A DNA stretch of 64,000 nt from Siphonobacter sp. SORGH_AS_0500 (GTDB lineage Bacteria > Bacteroidota > Bacteroidia > Cytophagales > Spirosomataceae). This document shows, piece by piece, positions 50,042 to 58,018 of this stretch; the first letter of the stretch is position 1; each line of letters starts with the position of its first letter. The stretch lies in the NCBI RefSeq assembly GCF_002838835.1, contig NZ_NHPP01000024.1, forward strand, positions 1 through 64,000, read 5' to 3'. The translations under genes and the position numbers were made by a program. The notes beneath the pieces were generated by a model, which was given only the letters and a program-made list of their open reading frames with translations, ran no database searches and was not told the origin of the DNA.

Positions 50042-52294
50042 CTACTCTACAACCAGATCTTCCATAATGATCTTGTCCAGGGTGACGGGTAATTCGTGGA
50101 TGCGTTTGCCCGTGGCGTGGAAAATAGCGTTGACGATGGCCGGAGCTACGCCAACAACACCAATTTCGCCCAGGCCTTTAATGCCCATCGGATTTACGAC
50201 ATCATCATTTTCTTCGACGAAGATCACTTCCATCTCAGCCGGAATGTCTGCATTGACGGGAATATGATATTCGGCGTAGTTATGGTTCATAAATCGGCCA
50301 AAGTTTGAATCTACCTGGCTTTCTTCTTCCAGAGCCTTACTAATGCCCCAAACCATTCCTCCCAAGATCTGGCTACGGGCTGTCTTCGGATTGAGAATTT
50401 TACCGCCAGCGATAGCACTGACCATTCGACTCACCCGAACCGTTCCGAAATCTTCATCTACCCGAACTTCTACAAAAACGGCCGAGTGTGTGTTCCGGGC
50501 ATAATCCATTTGCTTGAGCATGTTGGGTAAGGCTGTCGAAGTATCCTCCAGGTAGTTTTCACCCGCCTGCTTCAGAATATCGGAGTAGGAGATACAAATC
50601 TCAGGATCCGCTTTGAGGCGAATTTTTCCATCAGCAAATTCCAGATCTTCCTGCGGGCGGTCAGCCAAAGGAGCGTAACTGGTACGGGAAAGTAGCTTAA
50701 GTAACTTTTCCCGAATATTCTCGCAGGTAATCCGAACGGCATTTCCTACGGACGCTGCCGTCGCCGAACCGCCTTCCAGGTAGGCAAGGGGCAGGGACGA
50801 ATCACCTAACTTGAAAGTCACTTGCTCCATGGGCATTCCAAGCGTTTCAGCTGCAATCTGCGTCATGATGGTATAAGTGCCGGTTCCAATATCGGAAGTT
50901 CCGCTGCTTACCGTCAGCTTTCCATCTGCCGATAAAAATGCCTTCGCTCGGGAGGGAACGAACATGGCATCCCACATACCCGTGGCCATGCCCCAGCCAA
51001 TCAATGTTTTACCATCCCGCATGGATCGGGGTTCCGGGGTCCGCTTCGACCAACCGAACTTCTCGGCTCCCTGCTGGAAACAGGCTTTCAATTCCTTGCT
51101 TGAATAAGGCTTGCCCTGATTGGCGTCTTCTTCGGTGTAATTTTTTAAACGTAATTCCACCGGATCCATGCGGAGTTTATAAGCCAGTTCATCCATTGCA
51201 CATTCGATGGCATACACTCCCGTTGCTGCTCCGGGAGCCCGCATATCCAGGGGCGTGTACAAATCACCCGCAATGAGCTTATAGTCGTAGGAAACGTTAT
51301 CGCACTTATACATCGCTCCCGACCAGTCTACAATGGTCTCTGTATAATTTTCAAAACGGGACGTTTCAGAATAGGCCGCGTGATTCAGGGCCTGTAAGGT
51401 GCCATCCTGAGACGCTCCCAGTGACAATTTCTGTAGCGTTGCCGGGCGGTGGCCGAAGGAAAACATTTGCTGGCGGGTAAGGGTAACCCGTACCGAACGC
51501 TTTAATTCTAACGCAGCCAGCGTTGCCATAAATAGTTGATATTGGGGACGTAAGCCCGAGCCAAAAGCTCCACCCACAAAAGGAGAGACGATCCGAACCC
51601 GTTTCTTCGACAAACCAAAAATTCCGGTTACGTAATTCTGGCTGTTAAATACTCCCTGGGTTTTGTCGTAAATCGTTAGATGATCGTCAGCTTCGTAAAT
51701 AACCGTCGAAGCATGCATTTCCATGGGATTGTGGTGTTCCGCTCCGTGGTAATAACTGGTCTCGAACCGGACGTCAGACTTCGCAAATTCCTTCGCAAAA
51801 TTGCCTCGGTTTTTAGGTTTCTTATACCCCTGTTTTCCCTTACCGGGATCGAAAGCTTTATCGAGATGATCCCGAATTTCTACCTCAACCGGGCCTTCGG
51901 TTTCGTAGTCTACCTTAACCAGTGTAGCGGCATAACGAGCCAACTCAAACGTTTCAGCCACTACCAAAGCAATGGGTTGCTGACTGAATTTAATTTCCGG
52001 CCCGTTCAGAGGACGAAAGGGAGAGCCCGGCGGCGAGTCCTGGTCTTTATAACTTTTATCAAACCAGGCCAGACCTGAGACATTGTTATGCGTAAAAACC
52101 TGAATCACTCCCTCTAAAGCCAGGGCTTCAGAAGTATCGATAGCCGTTATTTTGCCTTTAGCAATGGTGCTGGAAACAACCACGCCATACGCCAGATCTT
52201 CGGTTTGAAATTCGGCGGCATACTTGGCTTGTCCCGTTACTTTGGCCCGACCGTCTACCCGACGCGTCGCCTGGCCGATATATTTATTACTCAT
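50042..52294 (-). CDS. paoC: Molybdopterin-binding subunit of a PaoABC-type aldehyde/xanthine oxidoreductase
   Basis: A 750-residue large subunit of the xanthine oxidase family. Mo-cofactor segments are visible: VGGAFGSGLRPQYQ (the GGGFG-like loop), MRAPGAATGVYAIE, SGTSDIGTGTYTIMTQIAAE (the Gln/Gly-rich cofactor loop), and the catalytic Glu in IKGLGEIGVVGVAPAI near the C terminus. It overlaps the FAD-subunit gene by 4 bases (ATGA), so the three subunits are translationally coupled. The family oxidises aromatic or aliphatic aldehydes, or purines. No Tat signal is visible on this subunit. XdhC/PaoD-type maturation genes are not in the window. Confidence 0.9.
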   Translation of the reverse strand: MSNKYIGQATRRVDGRAKVTGQAKYAAEFQTEDLAYGVVVSSTIAKGKITAIDTSEALALEGVIQVFTHNNVSGLAWFDKSYKDQDSPPGSPFRPLNGPEIKFSQQPIALVVAETFELARYAATLVKVDYETEGPVEVEIRDHLDKAFDPGKGKQGYKKPKNRGNFAKEFAKSDVRFETSYYHGAEHHNPMEMHASTVIYEADDHLTIYDKTQGVFNSQNYVTGIFGLSKKRVRIVSPFVGGAFGSGLRPQYQLFMATLAALELKRSVRVTLTRQQMFSFGHRPATLQKLSLGASQDGTLQALNHAAYSETSRFENYTETIVDWSGAMYKCDNVSYDYKLIAGDLYTPLDMRAPGAATGVYAIECAMDELAYKLRMDPVELRLKNYTEEDANQGKPYSSKELKACFQQGAEKFGWSKRTPEPRSMRDGKTLIGWGMATGMWDAMFVPSRAKAFLSADGKLTVSSGTSDIGTGTYTIMTQIAAETLGMPMEQVTFKLGDSSLPLAYLEGGSATAASVGNAVRITCENIREKLLKLLSRTSYAPLADRPQEDLEFADGKIRLKADPEICISYSDILKQAGENYLEDTSTALPNMLKQMDYARNTHSAVFVEVRVDEDFGTVRVSRMVSAIAGGKILNPKTARSQILGGMVWGISKALEEESQVDSNFGRFMNHNYAEYHIPVNADIPAEMEVIFVEENDDVVNPMGIKGLGEIGVVGVAPAIVNAIFHATGKRIHELPVTLDKIIMEDLVVE

Positions 52295-53280
52295 GAAAGA
52301 TGTACGTTTTCGGTGGCTTCAGATAAGGCTCGGATGATGGCTCGTTTGGCCAACTCAATCTTGAACGTGTTATGACCATACCCCTGGGCGTTTGCCAGGA
52401 TTGTTTCCGCAACCTGTTCAAAATTCTCTTCTGTCGCTTTTTTGCCTTTCAGTAACGATTCAGCTCCCTGATCTCGCCAGGGTTTATGAGCCACGCCACC
52501 GAGAGCTATACGGGCATCAGTAATGGTATCTCCGTCCAGTTCCAGAGCAGCAGCTACCGACACTAAGGCAAAGGCATAGGACTGACGATCCCGGATTTTG
52601 ATATACGTAAAGTGATCTTTGAATCCTTTTTCTGGTAACTCAATTCCCGTAATTAATTCATCGGACTCCAGGGTATTGTCTTTTTCTGGATGCATTTCCG
52701 GCAAGCGATGGAAATCGTTAAAGGCAATGGTTCGATCCCCATTGCGGCCACTGACGTGAACGGTTGCGTCCAGAGCTGCCAGAGCTACGCACATATCAGA
52801 AGGATGGGTAGCGATACATTCAGAACTAGTACCAAGAATGGCATGAATCCGATTGTATCCATTGATAGCTGAACAGCCCGAACCGGGTTCGCGTTTGTTA
52901 CAGGGAGTAGCCGTATCATAGAAGTAATAACAGCGGGTGCGTTGCATGAGGTTACCTCCATTGGTAGCCATGTTCCGCAACTGAGGGGAAGCTCCGGCAA
53001 GAATGGCTTTTGCCAGTAGGGGGTAACGCTCTTCAATCAGTGGATGATATGCCGTTTCTGCATTAGTCATCATGGCTCCAAGTAGCAGGCCACCGGATTC
53101 CGTTTCTTCGATTTCATGAAAAGGCAGATGGTTCACATCAATGAGCAACTGCGAATGCATGACGTTTTCCTTCATCAAATCAATCAGATTCGTACCCCCA
53201 CCAATGTAGTGAGCACGTTCCGTTTTTTCATTCAGGGCGGTATCTACGCCATAAGCTCGTGTGTAGGCAAATGGATTCAT
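52291..53280 (-). CDS. paoB: FAD-binding subunit of the PaoABC-type oxidoreductase, with extra Fe-S cysteines
   Basis: A 329-residue subunit. The FAD-binding PCMH domain (HYIGGGTNLIDLMKENV, LAKAILAGASPQLRNMATNGGNL) and the CO-dehydrogenase flavoprotein C-terminal domain (about 215-320) are complete. Between them lie four cysteines, in RTRCYYF, TPCNKREPGSGCSA and SSECIATHP. In E. coli PaoB these hold an additional [4Fe-4S] cluster, so this enzyme is of that subtype. It is coupled by a 1-base overlap to the 2Fe-2S gene and a 4-base overlap to the large subunit gene. Confidence 0.9.
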   Translation of the reverse strand: MNPFAYTRAYGVDTALNEKTERAHYIGGGTNLIDLMKENVMHSQLLIDVNHLPFHEIEETESGGLLLGAMMTNAETAYHPLIEERYPLLAKAILAGASPQLRNMATNGGNLMQRTRCYYFYDTATPCNKREPGSGCSAINGYNRIHAILGTSSECIATHPSDMCVALAALDATVHVSGRNGDRTIAFNDFHRLPEMHPEKDNTLESDELITGIELPEKGFKDHFTYIKIRDRQSYAFALVSVAAALELDGDTITDARIALGGVAHKPWRDQGAESLLKGKKATEENFEQVAETILANAQGYGHNTFKIELAKRAIIRALSEATENVHLS

Positions 53281-53798
53281 TAGGCATTCCTCCCTTCTTT
53301 ATTAATCACTTCCTCAATGGCGTCCACAATGTTAGTATAAGCACCGCAGCGGCAGAGATTACCGCTCATCAATTCCCGAATTTCGCTGGCGTTGTGAGCT
53401 TTGCCTTCATTCATTAATCCTACGGCTGAACAGATTTGTCCGGGCGTGCAATAGCCGCACTGAAAGGCATCATGTTCAATAAAAGCTTCCTGAAGCGGAT
53501 GAAGTTCGTTTCCCTTTGAAAGGCCTTCAATCGTCTGAATTTCATTGCCTTCCTGCATGACAGCCAGGGTAAGACAGGAGTTAATGCGTTTCCCATTCAC
53601 CAGCACCGTACAGGCTCCGCACTGACCGTGGTCGCAACCTTTTTTCGTTCCGGTCATATCCAGATGTTCCCGCAGGGCATCGAGTAGAGTAGTCCAGGGA
53701 GCAATGGAAATGCGTTTTTCTGATCCATTAATTTTTAAAGTAATGGAGCTCGTTGACGAAACCCCGGTCCGGGGCTCGGTATCAATGACTAGGGACAT
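53280..53798 (-). CDS. paoA: [2Fe-2S] subunit of the PaoABC-type oxidoreductase
   Basis: A 172-residue iron-sulfur subunit. The plant-ferredoxin-like cluster cysteines are GCDHGQCGACTVLV plus NSCLTL, and the helical-domain cluster cysteines QCGYCTPGQICSA and LCRCGAYTNI. Unlike E. coli PaoA, the N terminus (MSLVIDTEPRTGVSS) has no twin-arginine signal, so the complex may stay in the cytoplasm. It is the first gene of the operon. Confidence 0.92.
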   Translation of the reverse strand: MSLVIDTEPRTGVSSTSSITLKINGSEKRISIAPWTTLLDALREHLDMTGTKKGCDHGQCGACTVLVNGKRINSCLTLAVMQEGNEIQTIEGLSKGNELHPLQEAFIEHDAFQCGYCTPGQICSAVGLMNEGKAHNASEIRELMSGNLCRCGAYTNIVDAIEEVINKEGRNA

Positions 53799-53926
53799 AG
53801 CTTTAAGGTTTCGTTGGATAATGATTAAATACCTTCGGGTAAAACTATGTTCCAGTAGATTATTTTCGGAAACGCGGCAATGGATACCCCAGCACCAGAA
53901 GAATTTAGCTCAGGAAAGAGAAGAAA

Positions 53927-54034
53927 CTAAAATTCTGAGGAATTTTCTCGGCTGATGATTCGCACGGAATTCACCAGCGAAACCAATACGACAGCAGTAA
54001 GGATAAGAATAATGAACATCATGGCCTCTATCAT
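53927..54034 (-). CDS. Candidate small membrane protein (35 residues)
   Basis: From ATG 54034, a single strongly hydrophobic helix (MIEAMMFIILILTAVVLVSL) followed by a short polar tail (VNSVRIISRENSSEF). It is preceded by TTAAAA and follows a terminator at 54052, so it would need its own promoter. The single-span layout is typical of real small proteins, but I have no family match. Not excluded as chance. Confidence 0.35.
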   Translation of the reverse strand: MIEAMMFIILILTAVVLVSLVNSVRIISRENSSEF

Positions 54035-54051
54035 TTTTAATAGGGGCAAAA

Positions 54052-54080
54052 AAATCATTCCTGATGGTCAGGAATGATTT
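54052..54080 (-). terminator. Intrinsic terminator of the first receiver-only gene
   Basis: A perfect 13-base stem (AAATCATTCCTGA / TCAGGAATGATTT, loop TGG). On the minus strand it is followed by a T-run (TTTTTTTGCCCC-type tail). It lies about 105 bases beyond the stop of the response regulator at 54187. Confidence 0.8.
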
Positions 54081-54186
54081 GTAGGAATCAGATGTAAGTT
54101 CTTTTAATTAGTTAATAATAGATGGTTCGTCAGTAAAATGCTGAACAGCAATTTATTAACTAACAATTATTTATAGAGTAACCGAG

Positions 54187-54597
54187 CTAGGGTAACTTGG
54201 CCGTTAATGACCAGAATTCAAAAACCAGGCTCCAGATTTTTTTGAAATCGTCGTAATTCTGGGGTTTGCCCAGGAAAGAATTGGCACCAGCGATGTAAGC
54301 CTGATTAACTAATTTCGGATCATCATTGGCGGACATCATCACAATGGGTAAATGCTTCCATTGCGGGGAGCCCTTTAGCCGGGACATTACTTCGAGACCT
54401 GTCAGGTAAGGAAGTTCATAATCGAGAAGCATCAAAGCAGGCTTTACTGGCGAATTTTCAAGAATTTCCATGGCCTTGAGTCCATCTTCAGCAAAAAGAA
54501 TATTACAGCTTTGGTTACTTTTTTGATAACTCCATTCCAAAAGAAAACGGTGATCGGCGTTATCTTCTACAACCAGAAAGAGCGGTTTGGGCTTCAT
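54187..54597 (-). CDS. Single-domain response regulator (CheY/Rcp1-like), paralogue 1
   Basis: A 136-residue receiver-only protein. VVEDNADHRFLL is the acidic pocket, LLDYELPYLTG carries the phospho-Asp, MSANDDP the Thr/Ser position (here Ser) and FLGKPQNYDDF the Lys. The C-terminal WSLVFEFWSLTAKLP is like its two paralogues. It has no output domain, so it probably passes phosphate on or acts by protein contact. It is about 80 bases beyond paralogue 2 and has its own promoter. Confidence 0.9.
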   Translation of the reverse strand: MKPKPLFLVVEDNADHRFLLEWSYQKSNQSCNILFAEDGLKAMEILENSPVKPALMLLDYELPYLTGLEVMSRLKGSPQWKHLPIVMMSANDDPKLVNQAYIAGANSFLGKPQNYDDFKKIWSLVFEFWSLTAKLP

Positions 54598-54655
54598 GAT
54601 TGTTAGTTATTGGTAGTTGGGAATGATGTCCCGTAGTTAGTTTCGTATAAGAGAG

Positions 54656-54685
54656 CAAACATAGACATAAAAATCTAGCTTGCAA
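54656..54685 (-). promoter_or_regulatory. Consensus promoter of paralogue 1: TTG-N19-TATGTTTG
   Basis: On the minus strand, TTG (54683-54685), 19 bases, and TATGTTTG (54656-54663): a full match to the Bacteroidota consensus. It lies inside and just after the end of the paralogue 2 gene and about 60 bases before the paralogue 1 start, showing that the two are separately transcribed. Confidence 0.75.
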
Positions 54686-55121
54686 TAAAAGAAGTGCTGG
54701 AGATCGGTAGTTTGGCGGTACTAGTCCAGAAATGGTACAACGAGTCCCATACCTTGGAAAGCTTATTAAAATTATCTGGTTTTATCAGATAAGAATTAGC
54801 TCCCATGTGGTAGGCCGCGTCAATAGTCTTGGAGTTGCTGGAAGTAGTCAGAATCACAATCGGCATAACCCGGTAGCGTTCAGAAACTTTCAGTTTTTGA
54901 AGTAACTCCAACCCATTCATGCCGGGCATATTGATATCGAGGAGTAATAAAGAGGGTTGAACAGCGGATTTATCCAGAATGTCCAGAGCCTGTTGACCAC
55001 TTTCTGCAAAAACAAGATCACAGTTATAAGTCCCTTCGTTATAAGCCATCCCCAGTAAATCCCGATCGTCCTGATCATCATCTACTACTAAAAAAAGAGG
55101 CTTGTTATTCATAGTGAGCAT
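54675..55121 (-). CDS. Single-domain response regulator (CheY/Rcp1-like), paralogue 2
   Basis: A 148-residue receiver-only protein. VVDDDQDDRDLLGMAY is the acidic pocket, LLDINMPGMNGLELL carries the phospho-Asp, VILTTSSNSK the Thr, and YLIKPDNFNKL the Lys. The end (VWDSLYHFWTSTAKLP) is closely shared with the 57098 paralogue. A -7 element TACCTTTG (minus strand, 55273-55280) lies about 150 bases upstream. The start may be the ATG at 55121 or the one a few codons in (MNNKPLFLVV). Confidence 0.92.
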   Translation of the reverse strand: MLTMNNKPLFLVVDDDQDDRDLLGMAYNEGTYNCDLVFAESGQQALDILDKSAVQPSLLLLDINMPGMNGLELLQKLKVSERYRVMPIVILTTSSNSKTIDAAYHMGANSYLIKPDNFNKLSKVWDSLYHFWTSTAKLPISSTSFIAS

Positions 55122-55589
55122 AAGATTTGTGAAAAAGCATCAGGAGTCTGATTCACTGGTTTGCACTTGATTTAGCAAAAAAGCTTGAGACATCATGCAC
55201 AACAACCTTACCTGAACTATGGCGGAAGCGTATAATATCGCTATAATCAGCAATACATTAAAGAAGCATAGCCAAAGGTATCGAATTGACAATGACTAAA
55301 CTAATTATATATTAATTATAAATAAAATTCTAAACTATAGGAAGGGATTGATTGAAAAAAGTGAAGACAGGATCGTTTGTAATTCTTAACTACTTTTAGG
55401 CTTGAAAAGGTTCATATTCGATCTCGGATTCCTGGAAATATGCTGAGTATTAAAGAAATTTACCTACTTAGACCCCAATTACTCAACCTGGTGAGTTAAA
55501 AATGAAAGTAAACAAAGTCACTGCTCATGCATAGTTGAGTATTCACACACTAAACCTATTTCTGCGTTTTTTCCAAATTGTAAAGCTAT
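55122..55589. other. Intergenic region between receiver paralogue 2 and the UMF1-type transporter
   Basis: About 470 bases, A/T-rich from 55290. It contains the minus-strand TACCTTTG promoter element at 55273-55280 for paralogue 2. No gene, repeat or strong hairpin was seen. Confidence 0.5.
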
Positions 55590-56896
55590 ATGCTGATTAA
55601 AAATGATCCTAAAGTAATTCGGGCCTGGTGCTTTTACGACTGGGCCAACTCCGTGCATGCACTCGTCATTGTAACCGCCATTTTTCCCATTTACTTTGGA
55701 GCTACTGCCGTTACCAAAGATCCTGATCTGGTTAATTTCTGGGGTTTCGAATTTCAAAATTCGGTGGTCTTTTCCTACGCAGTCTCGGCTGCATTTCTCA
55801 TCATTGCCCTGACAAGTCCTTTATTTTCAGCGATTGCCGACTATTCTGGTCGCAAAAAGCTTTTCATGAAGTTCTTCTGTTACCTGGGAGCCATCAACTG
55901 TGCCCTGCTTTTTTTCTTCACTAAAGAGAATTACATCAGCTCTACATTTTACTTTATTTTTTCGCTGGTGGGCTGGGCCGGAAGCATCGTCTTTTACAAC
56001 TCTTTCTTACCCGAAATAGTAACCGAAGACCGCTACGATGCGGTTAGTGCCCGGGGTTTTTCGATGGGTTATGTGGGGAGTGTAATTCTGTTAATTTTCA
56101 ACTTAACTATGGTCTTGAAACCAGAATGGTACGGCATCACTGACGATAGCCTGCCTCCCCGCATTGCTTTTCTTTCCGTCGGAATCTGGTGGGCAGGCTT
56201 TGCTCAGTACACGTTTGCGAATCTGCCCGAAATAGCTTCTGAGAAAAAGGCTGAAGGGAACTGGCTTTTTAATGGCTTTCGTCAGCTAAAGCATGTCATG
56301 GGCCAGCTTCAGAATATGCCCATTCTGAAACGTTTTCTGATGGCTTATTTTTGCTACAACATGGGCGTTCAGACGGTGATGTATCTAGCTACCTTGTTCG
56401 GCGACAAAGAGTTACATCTCGATTCTGGGTCACTTATTGCGGTATTACTGGTCATTCAGCTGGTTGCTATTCTGGGGGCCTGGCTGTTTGCCAAATGCTC
56501 GGCAAAACTGGGTAACTTCAAGGCCTTAATCATCGCTGTGGTCATCTGGATTGGCATTTGCTGGGGGCTTTCTTCGTCCAAACGGGCAGTCAGTTTTACG
56601 TATTAGCCTTTATTGTAGGATTGGTGATGGGAGGTATCCAGGCCTTATCCCGATCCACTTACGCGAAGCTATTACCGGTTAATACCAACGATACGGCTTC
56701 GTTTTTCAGTTTCTACGACGTTTGTGATAAAATTTCTACGGTCATCGGCACCTTCGCCTTTGGCGTCGTTATTCAGCTAACTGGCTCTATGCGATACAGT
56801 GTGCTGGTTATCGCTGCCGTTTTTGTCGTGGGTTTAATCGTATTGATGCGAATTATTACCTTACAGAAGCAGAAAAAAGCCTTTATTTCACTTTAA
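55590..56896 (+). pseudogene. UMF1-family (ATG22-like) MFS transporter, frameshifted
   Basis: A polytopic transporter beginning NDPKVIRAWCFYDWANSVHAL, the conserved start of the UMF1/ATG22-like family. Transmembrane segments follow throughout, and SLVGWAGSIVFYNSFLPEIV and SARGFSMGYVGSVILL are typical. The first frame ends WGLSSSKRAVSFTY at 56606. The second frame takes over as GAFFVQTGSQFYVLAF and continues through GLVMGGIQALSRSTYAKLLP to the natural end. One extra G in the G5 run at 56563-56567 reads WIGICWGAFFVQTG without a gap. The repaired protein has about 435 residues. A homopolymer sequencing error is the simplest explanation. Confidence 0.85.
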
Positions 56897-56901
56897 TGTA
56901 T

Positions 56902-56909
56902 TACTTTTG
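56902..56909 (+). promoter_or_regulatory. -7 promoter element of tRNA-Val (TACTTTTG)
   Basis: An exact TAnnTTTG match, 18 bases before the tRNA 5' end and just after the transporter stop codon. Confidence 0.6.
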
Positions 56910-56926
56910 CGACTCAAAACGCTGTT

Positions 56927-57001
56927 GGAACATTAGCTCAGTTGGTTTAGAGTATTACCTTGACAGGGTAGGGGTCGTGGGTTCGAATCCCTCATGTTCC
57001 A
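56927..57001 (+). tRNA. tRNA-Val (GAC)
   Basis: 75 bases. Acceptor arm GGAACAT / ATGTTCC with discriminator A, D-arm GCTCAGTTGGTTTAGAGT, anticodon stem TACC / GGTA around the loop with GAC, T-arm GTGGGTTCGAATCCCTC. CCA is not encoded. Confidence 0.95.
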
Positions 57002-57010
57002 CAAAAAGAA

Positions 57011-57045
57011 AAGTCCTCTCGGTGCAAACGGAGAGGACTTTTTCT
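57011..57045. terminator. Bidirectional terminator after tRNA-Val
   Basis: AAGTCCTCTC / GAGAGGACTT with a 10-base loop, flanked by A- and T-runs. It serves the tRNA on the plus strand and the response regulator (57098) on the minus strand. Confidence 0.85.
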
Positions 57046-57097
57046 TTGGTAACGCTCTATCAAATCCGTCCAAAAACGGATGATCAGTGTATGGTTT

Positions 57098-57523
57098 TTA
57101 GCTAGCTTTCGAAGGCGGTAACTGCACGGTGCGAGTCCAGAAATGGTAAACGGCATCCCAGATTTTATGTAAATCCCGAAAGCTATTAGGCTTAACAATG
57201 TAAGAATTGGCTCCCATGGAATAAGCCTGCGAAATCGTTTCAGAACGAGAGGTAGTGCTGAGCATAAGAACCGGCATCTTTCTCCAATCGGAAGAAGACT
57301 TTATTTTTTCCAGTAAATCCAGTCCCCCCATTCGCGGCATATTAATATCAAGCAAAGCAATGCTTGGTAAGGTGTGTAACTGTTGTAATAATTCAATGGC
57401 CTGGTGACCATCTTCTGCAAAAACTAATTCACAATCGTAGTCCCCTTCTTCATACGCCAGCTTTAATAAATCTCGATCGTCCTCATCATCTTCAACAATT
57501 AAAAACAAGGGCTTAATGAACAT
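57098..57523 (-). CDS. Single-domain response regulator (CheY/Rcp1-like), paralogue 3
   Basis: A 141-residue receiver-only protein. VEDDEDDRDLLKLAYEEGDYDCELVFAEDG (acidic pocket VEDDEDDRDLL), LLDINMPRMGGLDLL (phospho-Asp), MLSTTSRSE (Thr) and YIVKPNSFRDL (Lys) are intact. The end (IWDAVYHFWTRTVQLP) shows it to be the closest sister of paralogue 2. A -7 element TACCTTTG (minus strand, 57618-57625) is about 95 bases upstream and identical to that of paralogue 2, so the two may be co-regulated. Nearest kinase: the seven-PAS protein at 58019. Confidence 0.92.
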   Translation of the reverse strand: MFIKPLFLIVEDDEDDRDLLKLAYEEGDYDCELVFAEDGHQAIELLQQLHTLPSIALLDINMPRMGGLDLLEKIKSSSDWRKMPVLMLSTTSRSETISQAYSMGANSYIVKPNSFRDLHKIWDAVYHFWTRTVQLPPSKAS

Positions 57524-58018
57524 GCGGTGGCTATTAAAATAGTGGAAAGAATTTTAGTGAAATACTTGTACTGAATCTAAATGGATGAGGAAACAATCCG
57601 ATCGATGAATGAAGCTCCAAAGGTAACAATTTACTACTAAATAGTATAATAAAAATTGATTAATTGTTAAGTCGTTATTGATTTGTGAGGGACTTGTGTA
57701 GCCTTGATAAACCATTTTTTTACACAATTGATAAAAAACTTTATAACATATCTTCTTTCCCGAAGCCCTAATGGAATCAGGCATAATTACACAATAACCC
57801 TTCTAAGGTATTAGCAGATAAGGACTTATCTAAACCAATAAAAATGGAGGCAAACGAATGAATGAAAAGGGAGTCGTTTACGGATAAAAACCAGAATTGA
57901 CGCAGAGATCAAACAGAATCGAAACTTGTTAGTTTACCATAAAAATAAGATATATACAGATTTGTCTTCAACTGTATTACGTGAGTAATGCCAGCCGAAA
58001 AAAGAACCGAGTAATAGT
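57524..58018. other. Divergent intergenic region between receiver paralogue 3 and the seven-PAS kinase
   Basis: About 495 A/T-rich bases. It holds the minus-strand TACCTTTG element (57618-57625) of the receiver gene. No exact TAnnTTTG was found for the rightward kinase, and I saw no gene or strong hairpin. Confidence 0.5.
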
